From DATLFS01 sp035540935 (lineage in GTDB: Bacteria > Actinomycetota > CADDZG01 > WHSQ01): a stretch of 18,891 nucleotides of DNA. The notes beneath the pieces were generated by a model. The model was not told where the DNA came from, searched no databases, and worked only from the letters and a program-made list of their open reading frames with translations. Below are positions 1 to 7,774 of this stretch, piece by piece. The stretch is from positions 1 through 18,891 of the forward strand of contig DATLFS010000139.1 in NCBI GenBank assembly GCA_035540935.1, written 5' to 3'. A program made the translations under genes and the position numbers. Every line of letters begins with the position of its first letter. Positions within the stretch are counted from its first letter, which is position 1.

Positions 1-421
1 CGATCTCGGCGGCGAGGTCGGCGGCGGGGCGGAAGCGGTACGGCTTCGGCAGCGTGTTGGCGATCTGGCGCAGGGCGAGGGCCTTGCTCGGCAGGATGCG
101 CCCGGGTGGGTCCGACGCCAGCGCGTGCAACTGCGCGAGGGCCGCGGCGTGGAAGGTCCGGGCACGCACGTTCTGGACGCCGAGGGCGGCGAGGCGAGAC
201 CTCATCTCTCCGGCTGCCTTGTCGGTGAAGGTCACGGCCAGGATGGATTCACCGCTGCGGGCGCCGCTTCTGACCTGGTTCGCGATCCGCCGGGTGATCG
301 TGGTCGTCTTGCCGGATCCCGCCCCCGCGAGTATGCACACCGGGCCTCCGACCGCCTCGACCGCGACCCGCTGCTGGTCGTTGAGGCCTGCGAACAGGTC
401 AGGTTCGGCGGTGGGAGGCAT
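1..421 (-). CDS. UvrD/PcrA-family ATP-dependent DNA helicase, N-terminal part (cut by window edge)
   Basis: Superfamily 1 DNA helicase; the family unwinds DNA with 3'-5' polarity in repair and replication restart. Only the first 140 codons are in the window and the gene runs off the left edge. The N-terminus shows the Q-motif region (GLNDQQRVAVEA), a perfect Walker A (AGAGSGKTT) and motif Ia (VTFTDKAAGEMRSRL), followed by RTFHAAAL, which is typical of UvrD-like helicases. The ATG at 421 is the first possible start, because an in-frame TAG lies three codons upstream. The upstream bases (TAGGGT, then six bases, then ATG) fit either a weak ribosome site or a leaderless -10 box. It lies 37 bases downstream of the DUF2231 gene on the same strand. 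Which UvrD subfamily it belongs to (PcrA, UvrD2, AdnA/B) cannot be told from this fragment. Confidence 0.93.
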   Translation of the reverse strand, partial: MPPTAEPDLFAGLNDQQRVAVEAVGGPVCILAGAGSGKTTTITRRIANQVRSGARSGESILAVTFTDKAAGEMRSRLAALGVQNVRARTFHAAALAQLHALASDPPGRILPSKALALRQIANTLPKPYRFRPAADLAAEI

Positions 422-458
422 CGCCCCACCCTAGCGAGAGGGTGCGACGATCAGGCGG

Positions 459-1007
459 CTATCCGCGCCCCGGAAAGACGTCCTGCTCGCTCTCGTGCCA
501 GACCGGGTGGTCGCCGGAGGTCTCGACGTTGAAGCCGTAGTCGTAGACGAGCGCGCCGCCGTACATCGAACCGAAGGCGACGATGGCTCCGGTCACGACC
601 GAGAGGACGGCGCCTCCGGCCGAAGTCACGTCGTCCGAGCGCGCGACCAGCGTGACGACCACGAGCGCCGAGGCCAGGAGCATCATCGCCATGTGCCAGT
701 TCGCGGTACGCCACGCCTGCGTGTGCTTGGGGGTCGACTTCAGCCAGTCCCAGAAGCCGGTGAGGATCGTCGGCACGGAGACGACGAGGCCGGCGATCCA
801 AAGGTATCCCGCGGCGGCGTTGAGGTGTTCGGCCGTCTCCCCTGACCCGAGATAAGAGAGGACGTCGAAGAGGGGGGCGAGCAGATAGGCGCCGACGGGG
901 ATGTCGGTCAGCGGCGGGTGGAACGGCTTGCCTGCGAAGCCTCGCAAGCCCTTGAACTTGCGGCCCCTGAACGTCAAGGCCGGCCGGACAGAGAACAGCC
1001 TCGGCAT
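459..1007 (-). CDS. DUF2231 family integral membrane protein
   Basis: A 182-residue inner-membrane protein of unknown function. The N-terminal HPPLTDIPVGAYLLAPLFD segment (residues 30-48) is the hallmark of the DUF2231 family. About four transmembrane helices are visible (roughly 36-54, 66-85, 103-123 and 129-152). Conserved histidines (H30, H95, H105) sit near membrane edges; a redox or haem-related role has been suggested for such families but is not shown here. The ATG at 1007 has a strong GGAGGAG site five bases upstream, lying inside the end of the cyclophilin gene, so the two genes are cotranscribed and probably translationally coupled. The C-terminus is soluble and ends in a short acidic tail. 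A longer reading in this frame running up into the cyclophilin gene is out of phase with it and is not the real start. Confidence 0.88.
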   Translation of the reverse strand: MPRLFSVRPALTFRGRKFKGLRGFAGKPFHPPLTDIPVGAYLLAPLFDVLSYLGSGETAEHLNAAAGYLWIAGLVVSVPTILTGFWDWLKSTPKHTQAWRTANWHMAMMLLASALVVVTLVARSDDVTSAGGAVLSVVTGAIVAFGSMYGGALVYDYGFNVETSGDHPVWHESEQDVFPGRG

Positions 1008-1009
1008 GG

Positions 1010-1522
1010 CTACTCCTCCACGATCTCGACCCGCTCCAGCACGACGTCTTGGCGAGGCCTGTCCATGGGCCCCGTCTCGACGGTGGAGATCTTCTCCACG
1101 ACCTCGTAACCCTCCACAACCTCGCCGAAGATCGTGTGCTTCCCGTTGAGCCACGGTGTGGCGGCGACGGTTACGAAGAACTGCGATCCGTTCGTGTTCG
1201 GTCCGGCGTTCGCCATCGCCAGTAGACCAGGACGGTCGAACTTCGGCGCGCCGGGCGGGACCTCGTCCTCGAAGCGATAACCGGGACCGCCGCGGCCGGT
1301 GCCTTCGGGGTCGCCACCCTGCACCATGAAATCGGGGATCACGCGGTGGAAGACCGTTCCGTCGTACAGCGGCTCGGTCTTCCGCTGCCCGTCGCCCGGA
1401 TCGCGCCACTCGCGCTTGCCTCGTGCGAGGTCTACGAAGTTGGCAACCGTCGTGGGTGCATGCTCGGACATGAGCTTGACGGTGAACTTGCCTTCGCTGG
1501 TGTGGAAGATCGCGCTGGGCAT
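1010..1522 (-). CDS. Cyclophilin-type peptidyl-prolyl cis-trans isomerase
   Basis: Catalyses cis-trans isomerisation of peptide bonds before proline during protein folding. The 170-residue protein is a single cyclophilin domain with no signal peptide, so it is cytoplasmic. Signature stretches are visible: FHRVIPDFMVQGGDP (catalytic Arg in FHR, and the QGGD loop), ANAGPNTNGSQFFVT, and TPWLNGKHTIFGEV. The length matches bacterial single-domain PpiA/PpiB enzymes; the symbol is left open because the two names are used inconsistently in actinobacteria. The ATG is preceded by AGAGGTG. It is the first gene of a minus-strand unit with the DUF2231 gene, and is transcribed divergently from the secreted repeat protein across a 56-base gap. 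Confidence 0.95.
   Translation of the reverse strand: MPSAIFHTSEGKFTVKLMSEHAPTTVANFVDLARGKREWRDPGDGQRKTEPLYDGTVFHRVIPDFMVQGGDPEGTGRGGPGYRFEDEVPPGAPKFDRPGLLAMANAGPNTNGSQFFVTVAATPWLNGKHTIFGEVVEGYEVVEKISTVETGPMDRPRQDVVLERVEIVEE
1013..1019 (-). promoter_or_regulatory. Ribosome binding site fixing the DUF2231 start
   Basis: GGAGGAG on the minus strand lies inside the last codons of the cyclophilin gene and five bases before the ATG at 1007. It decides that the membrane protein starts there rather than in the longer overlapping reading frame. Confidence 0.75.
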
Positions 1523-1543
1523 CGAGCGACACCTCTTTCCCGC

Positions 1544-1572
1544 TTGATAGTCAGACGGCTAGCGAGCATAGT
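1544..1572 (+). promoter_or_regulatory. Candidate leaderless promoter of the secreted repeat protein
   Basis: TTGATA (1544-1549) and CATAGT (1567-1572) are separated by 17 bases and match the -35 and -10 consensus at 5/6 and 4/6 positions. The -10 box ends six bases before the ATG at 1579, so transcription would begin at or next to the start codon. No convincing ribosome binding site precedes that ATG. Leaderless mRNAs are common in actinobacteria, so the arrangement is plausible, but it is inferred from spacing only. Confidence 0.42.
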
Positions 1573-1578
1573 CCCAGG

Positions 1579-2865
1579 ATGACTTCTGCCGCGGGACGTC
1601 GCGCGCTCGGCGCGTTCCTCGTGCTGGCCGCGGCCTTCGCCGCACTACCTGCACGAGCTGAACCCGCTACGCCGCTGTTCGGTCCGATGATCGACGCCTT
1701 CGGAACGTATGACCCGCAGCGCACATGCGATCCCACCGACAAGCCCGGCGTGCGGGCCTTCCGCAACTTCGTTCTGTCGCAGTATCCCGACACGGGCGCC
1801 GGAGGCATCTCGCGCTCTTGCTCGGGAGGAACGAGTGAGCACCATGAAGGACGCGCCTGGGACTGGAGCGTTCGCGCCGACGTCGCGGACGAGAAAGCCG
1901 CGGCCGACGAGCTCATCGCGTGGCTCCTCGCCACCGACGACTACGGGAACGAGGCGGCCATGGCACGGCGCGCCGGGATCATGTATCTGATCTGGAACCG
2001 GAAGATATGGAGCGTCTGGGGCGGGTGGCAGACGTATTGCGTTCAGAAGGACGGCGCGTGCGTTGCTCCGGGAAGCAACCAAACCCGGCATCCGCATCGC
2101 GATCACGTGCACTTCTCGTTCACGTGGGCCGGCGCGAAGAAGAAGACGACTTTCTACAAGCCTGATCGCTCCTACGTTGCATCGATCGCTCGCGGCGGAA
2201 GCGGCTATTGGATATCCGGGAGGAACGGCGGCGTCGTTGGTTTCGGCGCGACCGTCCTGGGCGACCGCGTGGGCAGAACCAAGGCGTCGCCGGTCGTGGC
2301 GATCAGCCCGTCCCGCAGCGGCAAGGGCTACTACCTCCTCTCCAAGAACGGCCGCGTCTCCGCCTTCGGCGATGCGCCGCATCTCGGCGGTGCGCGAGGT
2401 GTGGTCCGGCCCGCGGTCGCGCTCCAGCCGACATCGACCGGCGCGGGCTACTACGTGCTGGGGGCCGACGGTCGTGTGGCGGCCTTCGGCGACGCCGTTC
2501 ACCACGGTGAGCTCACCGCGCCGTCGCCGGCTGTGTCCCTGCTGGTGACGAAGGGCGGCTACCGCATCGTGACGGCCGACGGGTCCGTCCATGCGTTCGG
2601 CTCCGCCGCCGATCTAGGTGGCGCGGATCTCTCCACTCCGGTCGCAGCGGCCGCGGCCGCGCCTTCGGGCTACTGGTTGCTCGGCGCCGACGGAGATGTG
2701 GCTGCCGTCGGGGGAGCGCCGGACTTCGGGCGCGCGGAGGGGCTGCAAGGGGTCGCCGTCTCGCTCACGCCGACGAAGGGTGGAGACGGTCTATGGGTCG
2801 TCTCGGACCTCGGCCACGTGGTTCCGCTGGGCGCGGCGGCGCCCCTCGGCGACCTCCGGCCCTGA
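1579..2865 (+). CDS. Secreted ARB_07466-like peptidase-fold protein with six C-terminal propeller-like repeats
   Basis: A 428-residue exported protein. Residues 1-28 form a signal peptide (RR, a hydrophobic run, then cleavage near ARAEP). Residues 35-185 resemble the ARB_07466-like/VldE C-terminal domain seen in actinobacterial secreted proteins. Visible are SEHHEGRAWDWSV (H88, H89, D95), YLIWNRKIWS, and HPHRDHVHFSF (H171, H173, H176, H178). These are positioned like the zinc ligands of M15/LAS peptidases (HxxxxxxD and HxH), so a metal-dependent wall hydrolase is possible but unproven. From residue 209 to the end there are six repeats of about 40 residues starting G-Y-W/Y and containing (A/G)DGxVxAFG. 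This repeat is common in actinobacterial surface proteins and probably folds as a propeller that binds wall or carbohydrate. It ends three bases before the stop of the convergent transporter gene, with no room for a terminator between them. Confidence 0.85.
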   Translation: MTSAAGRRALGAFLVLAAAFAALPARAEPATPLFGPMIDAFGTYDPQRTCDPTDKPGVRAFRNFVLSQYPDTGAGGISRSCSGGTSEHHEGRAWDWSVRADVADEKAAADELIAWLLATDDYGNEAAMARRAGIMYLIWNRKIWSVWGGWQTYCVQKDGACVAPGSNQTRHPHRDHVHFSFTWAGAKKKTTFYKPDRSYVASIARGGSGYWISGRNGGVVGFGATVLGDRVGRTKASPVVAISPSRSGKGYYLLSKNGRVSAFGDAPHLGGARGVVRPAVALQPTSTGAGYYVLGADGRVAAFGDAVHHGELTAPSPAVSLLVTKGGYRIVTADGSVHAFGSAADLGGADLSTPVAAAAAAPSGYWLLGADGDVAAVGGAPDFGRAEGLQGVAVSLTPTKGGDGLWVVSDLGHVVPLGAAAPLGDLRP

Positions 2866-2868
2866 CCC

Positions 2869-3795
2869 TCAGGTCGCGCCGGCGCGCTCGGCCGCGGGCT
2901 GCTCGCTCTCCGCGTGCTCCAGCCGATGCCGGCTGGCGAGAGCGGCGCCGCCGATCACCATCGCCGTGCCGACGAGGGACAGCACGGCGATCCGCTCTCC
3001 GCGAACGAGCCACCCGAGGACGATGGCGACGACGGGGATGAAGTAGATCGTCAACGCGGCGCGTGCCGCGCCGACCCGTCCCGCGAAAGTGCCCATCCAC
3101 ACGAACGCGACCGCCGTCCCAAGGCACCCGAGCGGAATCAAGGCGCCGAGGCTCGACCACGCGAACTCCGATGAGGGCACCGCGAGGAGGCCGGGAACGG
3201 CAACGAAGGCGAGCGCGCAGACCTGGACGCGCAAGAGAACGGCGAGCGAACCGTAACGACGCTGCAGCGGCACGGCGAGGTTGATCGAAGCGCCGTAAAA
3301 GACGCTGGCGAGCAGGACCAGCGCGACTCCGAGCGCGGTCGAATGCGCTCCCTGGATCGCCGGCCAGCTGAGGGTCAGCACCCCTGCGAAGCCCAGCAGG
3401 ATCCCGAATATCTGACGGCCCGCCGGGAGGCGACGGGCGACGAGAGCGGCGATCGTGGCGGCGAAGATCGGCACGCTCCCGTTGATCATCCCGGCGAGTG
3501 ACGAAGCGATCCACTGTTGCGCGACCGGGAACAGGACGAACGGGGCGGCCATCCACAGGAACCCCAACAGCGCGATAGGCGCCCAGTCCCGCCGAGCCAC
3601 CGGCGCGCGGGCGTCTGCGAACCATGCGAGCGTGGCGACGCCGAGCACGAGACGGAGCAAGGCGATCAAGCCCGGAGCGAAAGTCTCGAGCGCTTCGTCG
3701 ATGAACACGAACGACGATCCCCACATGAGGGCGATCCCCGCTAGGAGGCCCCAATCGCGGAACGTGAAGCCTTCCGCCTTCGGCTCGGCGCTCAC
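2869..3795 (-). CDS. EamA/DMT-family transporter (RhaT/YdcZ-like permease)
   Basis: A 308-residue integral membrane protein of the drug/metabolite transporter superfamily, likely exporting small metabolites; the substrate cannot be told. The two EamA halves of about five helices each are visible. The first begins WGLLAGIALMWGSSFVFIDEAL, with the family-typical WGSSF. The second begins around STALGVALVLLASVFYGASINL. Both end in hydrophobic helices with basic loops, and the protein closes with a hydrophilic tail rich in Glu and Ala. The start is the GTG at 3795, which overlaps the mscL stop by four bases (GTGA), so translation is coupled to mscL. An ATG-initiated longer frame from 4182 runs out of phase through mscL and is not real. 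Confidence 0.9.
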   Translation of the reverse strand: MSAEPKAEGFTFRDWGLLAGIALMWGSSFVFIDEALETFAPGLIALLRLVLGVATLAWFADARAPVARRDWAPIALLGFLWMAAPFVLFPVAQQWIASSLAGMINGSVPIFAATIAALVARRLPAGRQIFGILLGFAGVLTLSWPAIQGAHSTALGVALVLLASVFYGASINLAVPLQRRYGSLAVLLRVQVCALAFVAVPGLLAVPSSEFAWSSLGALIPLGCLGTAVAFVWMGTFAGRVGAARAALTIYFIPVVAIVLGWLVRGERIAVLSLVGTAMVIGGAALASRHRLEHAESEQPAAERAGAT

Positions 3796-4178
3796 AGGTC
3801 GCGGGTGCAGAAGGCGCACACGGATGCTTCCGCGGGGACGTTGCTGAGACAGTGGCGGCAGCGAACCGTCGGTGCTTCGACGTCCGGCTGCGTCTTCCGG
3901 TTCGCCATCAGCACGTTCACCGGCTTCACGACGAAGAAGAAGATCGCTGCTGCGATCGTGACGAATGCGAACAGGGCGTTGAGGAAGTTGCCGTACCTGA
4001 CCGGACCGGCGCGGAGCCGGCTGAAATCGGTGTCTCCCGCAACCATGCCGATGATCGGCGTCAGCACGTCCGTCACGAGCGACGTGACTACCGCGCCGAA
4101 CGCCGCGCCGACGACGACGGCCACCGCCAGGTCGACCACGTTGCCGCGTAACAGGAACGCCTTGAACTCCTGGATCAT
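3792..4178 (-). CDS. mscL: Large-conductance mechanosensitive channel with C-terminal CxxC-CxxC knuckle
   Basis: Forms a homopentameric pore that opens under membrane tension and releases solutes on osmotic downshock. The 128-residue protein begins MIQEFKAFLLRGNVVDLAVAVVVG, the classic MscL N-terminal amphipathic helix and glycine-rich first transmembrane helix (residues 14-42). The second helix is around 66-90 (NALFAFVTIAAAIFFFVV, then KP). Instead of the usual cytoplasmic helical bundle, the tail carries C107-x2-C110-x10-C121-x2-C124, a zinc-ribbon-like knuckle. I recall similar four-cysteine tails on some bacterial MscL proteins, but they are not the textbook form. AGGAGG lies five bases upstream of the ATG at 4178. 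The gene is first in a two-gene unit with the EamA transporter and is divergent from msrA. Confidence 0.95.
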   Translation of the reverse strand: MIQEFKAFLLRGNVVDLAVAVVVGAAFGAVVTSLVTDVLTPIIGMVAGDTDFSRLRAGPVRYGNFLNALFAFVTIAAAIFFFVVKPVNVLMANRKTQPDVEAPTVRCRHCLSNVPAEASVCAFCTRDL

Positions 4179-4265
4179 CCATCCTCCTCTCCCGGGTGTT
4201 CGGGGCACCGTACCCGTGCCGCGGCGGCTATCGTGGGGTGCCGCGAGCCGAGATCGGAGCGAGAC

Positions 4266-4907
4266 ATGTTCTTGACGAAGAAGACGACGATGGTGCGCCC
4301 CGAGGATGCCCTTCCCGGGAGGGAGCGGAGGCCCTTCCCGGTCCCCGACCGGCATGCGGTTCTAGGGACCCCGCTCGAGCCGCGGTTCCCCGACGGCCTC
4401 GAGGTGGCGGTTTTCGGCCTCGGTTGCTTCTGGGGCGCGGAGAGGCTCTTCTGGAAGCTCGACGGCGTGTACAGCACGTCCGTCGGCTACGCCGGCGGGT
4501 ACACCTCGCACCCGACGTACGAAGAGGTCTGCACGGGGCGCACGGGACACGCCGAGGTGGTGCAGGTCGTGTTCGACCCCACCCGGATCTCCTACGAGGA
4601 GCTACTCAAGGTCTTCTTCGAGGAGCACGACCCCACGCAGGGCATGCGCCAGGGGAACGACGTCGGCACCCAATACCGGTCCGCGATCTATTTCGTCGAC
4701 GAAGATCAGCGGCGCGCCGCCGAAGCCGCTCGGGCTGCCTACGAGGACGCCCTGCGGAAGGACGGCTTCGACGCGATCACGACCGAGATCGCGCCCGCGG
4801 GAGCGGTCTATCTCGCCGAGGAGTATCACCAGCAGTACCTGCACAAGGTGCCGAACGGGTACTGCGGGTTGAAGGGGACGGGCGTCTCCTGCCCGATCGG
4901 TGCTTAG
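4266..4907 (+). CDS. msrA: Peptide methionine-S-sulfoxide reductase MsrA
   Basis: Reduces methionine-S-sulfoxide in proteins and free methionine, using thioredoxin as electron donor; this is cytoplasmic repair of oxidative damage. The 213-residue reading from the ATG at 4266 contains the catalytic GCFWG (residues 53-57, C54 nucleophile), GYAGGYTSHPTYEEVCTGRTGHAE, FFEEHDPTQGMRQGNDVGTQYRS and the C-terminal GYCGLKGTGVSCP. The last supplies the resolving cysteines C200 and C209. About 45 residues precede the core, slightly longer than minimal MsrA but with no signal peptide. The start was chosen over an upstream in-frame ATG at 4233 because GGAG sits just before 4266 and the extra residues look non-native. 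It shares a divergent promoter region with mscL and converges on the multicopper oxidase, with six bases between the stops. Confidence 0.96.
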   Translation: MFLTKKTTMVRPEDALPGRERRPFPVPDRHAVLGTPLEPRFPDGLEVAVFGLGCFWGAERLFWKLDGVYSTSVGYAGGYTSHPTYEEVCTGRTGHAEVVQVVFDPTRISYEELLKVFFEEHDPTQGMRQGNDVGTQYRSAIYFVDEDQRRAAEAARAAYEDALRKDGFDAITTEIAPAGAVYLAEEYHQQYLHKVPNGYCGLKGTGVSCPIGA

Positions 4908-4913
4908 GGCGCG

Positions 4914-6431
4914 TCAGCTTCTGAAGTCGCAGCGGAACGGCAGGCCTGCCCGACCGGCCGCGTAGCCGCCGGCGAACTCCGGCTCGGCAGCGCGAGCCGT
5001 TGCATCGTCGCCCGGACGGACGAGCATCTGTCCCATCATCGAATGATCCTCGTGCGCGAGGTTGTGGCAGTGGAACATGTAGCGGCCGGTGAACCCCTCG
5101 AAGCGCATGATGATGCTGACGGAGTTCGCCGAAGGGTCGACGCGTACCGTGTCCTTCCATCCAAGTTCGCCCGGTGTGATGGGCGCGTTGCTGCGCTCGA
5201 GGATCTGGAAGCGGACGAGATGGACGTGCATCGGGTGAACCATCGACGAGCGGTTCACGAAGGTCCAGATCTCCGTGTCTCCCAGCCTGGGCTCGGCGTC
5301 GACGCGCGCCGCGTCGAACGGCTTGCCGTTGATCTCCCAGCGGTTCTTGTCGAGGTTCTGGCTCAGGACGAACTCGCGCCGTACGGTGCCCGGCCCGGGC
5401 AGCAGGCGCTCGACCGGACGCAGCACCGGTGGCAGCGAACTGGTGTCCTCTGCCTCGCGCGCGACGTCGAAGCGCATGACAGGACGCGCGCTCGCGGGGT
5501 CCGTCGGGTCCTGCAGATCGTGTAAGACGACGCTGGTGCCGACGGGGAACAGCGAGAAATCGACGATCACTTCGGCCCTCTCGGCCGGCCACAACGGGAT
5601 GTCCGGCGCCGGGTACGGCGCCGTCAGGAGGCCCTGATCGGATGCGATCTGGATCAACGGCATGCGGTTGTCGAGCGCGAGGCGATAGCCCCTCGTATGG
5701 GACGCGTTCAGGATGCGGAAGCGGTACTTCCTGGCCGCCACTTTCATGTACGGGGTCGGGCGGCCGTTCACCAGCACCACGTTGCCGAGGATCTCGTCGA
5801 CGGCGTCGCGGAAGCGAAGCTCGCCCCTCTTGTTGAAGTCGCGATCCTGAAGGACGAGGGGGACGTCGTACCTCCCGCGCGGGAGGTTGAGGCTCTCCTC
5901 CTCCTCGTCCTCGATGATGTACATCCCGGCCAGTCCCATGTACGTGTTGCGGGACGTCTTCTTGCAGAGATGATCGTGGTACCAGAGGGTCGCCGCCTCT
6001 TGGTCGTTCGGGTACACGTACTCGTAGGCGCCGCCGGGCGGGATCAAGAGGCTGGGGTGGCCGTCGCTCTTCCACGGGACCTTCCCACCGTGGAGGTGGG
6101 TGGTCGTCGGTACCTTGAGGCGGTTGATCCGCCGCACGACGACCTCCCGCCCCCTCTTGACCTTGAAGGTCGGGCCGGGGAAACGGCCGTCGAACCCCCA
6201 GATCGTCGTGCGCACCCCGGGGATCATCTCGACCCGCGCCTCGCGCATCGTCATCTCGTAGAGGTCGCGGCCGCCGGCGCGCAGGACCGGCTCTGCCACG
6301 GGCGGGATGCGGAGAGGCACCTGGAACGGGCGCAGCGGGTCGCCGGCGAGCGCGGCGAGGCGCTCGGTCGGGAGCGCCAACGACGCCGCGCCGGCGGCGG
6401 TCAGGCGGAGGAAGTCACGGCGGGACGGCAT
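4914..6431 (-). CDS. Tat-exported multicopper oxidase (CotA/bilirubin-oxidase-like)
   Basis: A three-cupredoxin-domain oxidase that couples one-electron oxidation of a substrate (metal ions such as Cu(I) or Mn(II), or phenolics) to reduction of oxygen to water. Residues 1-29 are a Tat signal (SRRDFLRLTAAGAASLALP), so the folded, copper-loaded protein is exported. All four copper-binding motifs are present: THLHG (H112, H114), WYHDH (H152, H154), HPMHVH (H399, H402, H404) and HCHNLAHEDHSM (H454, C455, H456, H460, axial M465). The 505-residue length matches the CotA/laccase group. The frame stays open upstream to 6677, but that overlaps the divergent dehydrogenase gene and would bury the Tat motif, so the ATG at 6431 is preferred. 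A role in copper tolerance alongside copA is an inference; a laccase-type role is equally possible. Confidence 0.95.
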   Translation of the reverse strand: MPSRRDFLRLTAAGAASLALPTERLAALAGDPLRPFQVPLRIPPVAEPVLRAGGRDLYEMTMREARVEMIPGVRTTIWGFDGRFPGPTFKVKRGREVVVRRINRLKVPTTTHLHGGKVPWKSDGHPSLLIPPGGAYEYVYPNDQEAATLWYHDHLCKKTSRNTYMGLAGMYIIEDEEEESLNLPRGRYDVPLVLQDRDFNKRGELRFRDAVDEILGNVVLVNGRPTPYMKVAARKYRFRILNASHTRGYRLALDNRMPLIQIASDQGLLTAPYPAPDIPLWPAERAEVIVDFSLFPVGTSVVLHDLQDPTDPASARPVMRFDVAREAEDTSSLPPVLRPVERLLPGPGTVRREFVLSQNLDKNRWEINGKPFDAARVDAEPRLGDTEIWTFVNRSSMVHPMHVHLVRFQILERSNAPITPGELGWKDTVRVDPSANSVSIIMRFEGFTGRYMFHCHNLAHEDHSMMGQMLVRPGDDATARAAEPEFAGGYAAGRAGLPFRCDFRS

Positions 6432-6513
6432 GGATAGGGCGTTCTCCGTTCGAGCGCCCCGTCCTGTCGGCAAGGCGAGCGAGGGCGCGGGCGTCCCTGC
6501 CGTCGTTTTCACC

Positions 6514-6532
6514 TGATCCCGGGCGGGAATCA
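6514..6532. promoter_or_regulatory. Imperfect inverted repeat between the divergent oxidase and dehydrogenase genes
   Basis: TGATCCC and GGGAATCA flank a short GC core in the 136-base divergent intergenic region, giving TGAT/ATCA outer arms with one-base asymmetry inside. The position, 35 bases before the dehydrogenase start, suits an operator for one or both genes. No recognised regulator motif is matched and no clear -10 box was found. Confidence 0.25.
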
Positions 6533-6567
6533 TCGACGCGGCGCGCCGACTCCAGAAAGGGAGCGGG

Positions 6568-7752
6568 ATGAAAGCGGTCGTATGGCATGGCAAGCGCAAG
6601 ATCAGCGTCGACGAGGTTCCCGATCCCGTCATCCAGGAGCCGACGGACGCGATCGTGAGGGTCACGTCGACCGCCATCTGCGGGTCGGACCTCCACCTCT
6701 ACGAACACCTGACGATGTTCATGGACGACGGCGACATCATCGGGCACGAGCCCATGGGGATCGTCGAGGAGGTCGGGCCGGAGGTCTCGCATATCTCGCC
6801 CGGCGACCGGGTCGTCGTTCCCTTCAACATCTCCTGTGGGGCGTGCTTCATGTGCGAACAACACCTCTACTCGCAGTGCGAGACGACGCAGGTGCGGGAG
6901 TTCGGCAAAGGGGCGGCGCTCTTCGGCTACACGCGCCTTTACGGGAGCGTCCCCGGCGGCCAGGCGGAGTTCCTGCGGGTGCCGCAAGCTCATTTCGGAC
7001 CGGTCAAGGTCCCCGAGGGGCCGCCGGACGAGCGTTTCCTCTTCCTCTCCGACGTCTTGCCGACGGCGTGGCAGGCCGTCGCCTACGCGGATGTCCCCAA
7101 CGGAGGGTCTCTCGCCGTCCTCGGGCTCGGCCCCATCGGGCAGATGTGCGTGCGGATCGCGGCGCATCTCGGGGTCTCCCCGATCGTGGGCGTCGACCTC
7201 TTACCCGATCGTCTGACCGCGGCGGCGTCGTTCGGCGCGACGCCGGTCAACCTCGCGGACGTCGAGTCGGTGGGGGACGCGATCCGGGACCTGACCGGCG
7301 GCCGCGGCGCCGACGCCGTCATCGACGCGGTCGGCATGGAGGCGCACGGCGCGCCGTTCGCGCAGTGGGCGCAGAAAGCGGTCTCGCTCCTGCCCGACAA
7401 GCTCGCGGCTCCCTTGGTCGAGAAGGCGGGCGTCGACCGCCTGTCCGCGCTCTACGACGCGATCGACGCGGCGCGCCGAGGCGGGACGGTCTCCATCACG
7501 GGTGTCTACGGCGGCGCCGTCGACCCCCTCCCGATGCTCGACATGTTCGACAAGCAGCTGCAGATCCGCATGGGGCAGGCGAACGTCAAGCGTTGGGTCG
7601 ACGACATCATGCCGCTGCTGACCGACGACGCCGACCCGCTCGGCACCGAGCAGTTCGTGACCCACGTGCTCCCGCTCGATCGTGCTCCGGACGCTTACGA
7701 GATGTTCCAGGCGAAGAAGGACGGGGCGATAAAGATCGTGCTGCGGCCGTGA
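6568..7752 (+). CDS. Zinc-dependent alcohol dehydrogenase (formaldehyde-dehydrogenase-like MDR)
   Basis: A medium-chain dehydrogenase/reductase that oxidises an alcohol (or a formaldehyde-type substrate) with NAD(P). The 394-residue protein has catalytic-zinc ligands in CGSD (C38) and GHEPMG (H60, E61). Structural-zinc ligands are C90, C93, C96 and C104 (SCGACFMC...C). The Rossmann motif is GLGPIGQMCVR. The insert between the cofactor domain and the C-terminus (AQWAQKAVSLLPDKL) and the overall length are typical of the glutathione-independent formaldehyde dehydrogenase-like branch; the exact substrate is unknown. GGGAG precedes the ATG by a short spacer. It leads the plus-strand cluster, with the next gene starting 22 bases after its stop across a hairpin. 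Confidence 0.93.
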   Translation: MKAVVWHGKRKISVDEVPDPVIQEPTDAIVRVTSTAICGSDLHLYEHLTMFMDDGDIIGHEPMGIVEEVGPEVSHISPGDRVVVPFNISCGACFMCEQHLYSQCETTQVREFGKGAALFGYTRLYGSVPGGQAEFLRVPQAHFGPVKVPEGPPDERFLFLSDVLPTAWQAVAYADVPNGGSLAVLGLGPIGQMCVRIAAHLGVSPIVGVDLLPDRLTAAASFGATPVNLADVESVGDAIRDLTGGRGADAVIDAVGMEAHGAPFAQWAQKAVSLLPDKLAAPLVEKAGVDRLSALYDAIDAARRGGTVSITGVYGGAVDPLPMLDMFDKQLQIRMGQANVKRWVDDIMPLLTDDADPLGTEQFVTHVLPLDRAPDAYEMFQAKKDGAIKIVLRP

Positions 7753-7753
7753 A

Positions 7754-7769
7754 CCGCCCGCGCGGGCGG
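7754..7769 (+). repeat. 16-base perfect palindrome between dehydrogenase and epimerase genes
   Basis: CCGCCCGCGCGGGCGG would fold as a 6-bp GC stem with a GCGC loop, just after the dehydrogenase stop and five bases before the GTG start of the epimerase. The only purine-rich bases that could serve as a ribosome site (GGGCGG) lie in the stem. No U-run follows, so it is a weak terminator at best. It may stabilise the upstream message or limit epimerase translation. Confidence 0.45.
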
Positions 7770-7774
7770 CTTCC

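Noticed and set aside
459..1532. A 357-codon minus-strand frame that seems to fuse an N-terminal region to the DUF2231 protein
   Set aside because: Its first half is the cyclophilin gene read in the wrong frame; the true DUF2231 start at 1007 has its own GGAGGAG site.
2869..4182. A 437-codon frame suggesting a longer EamA protein
   Set aside because: The upstream part is mscL out of frame; the GTG at 3795 overlapping the mscL stop is the natural start.
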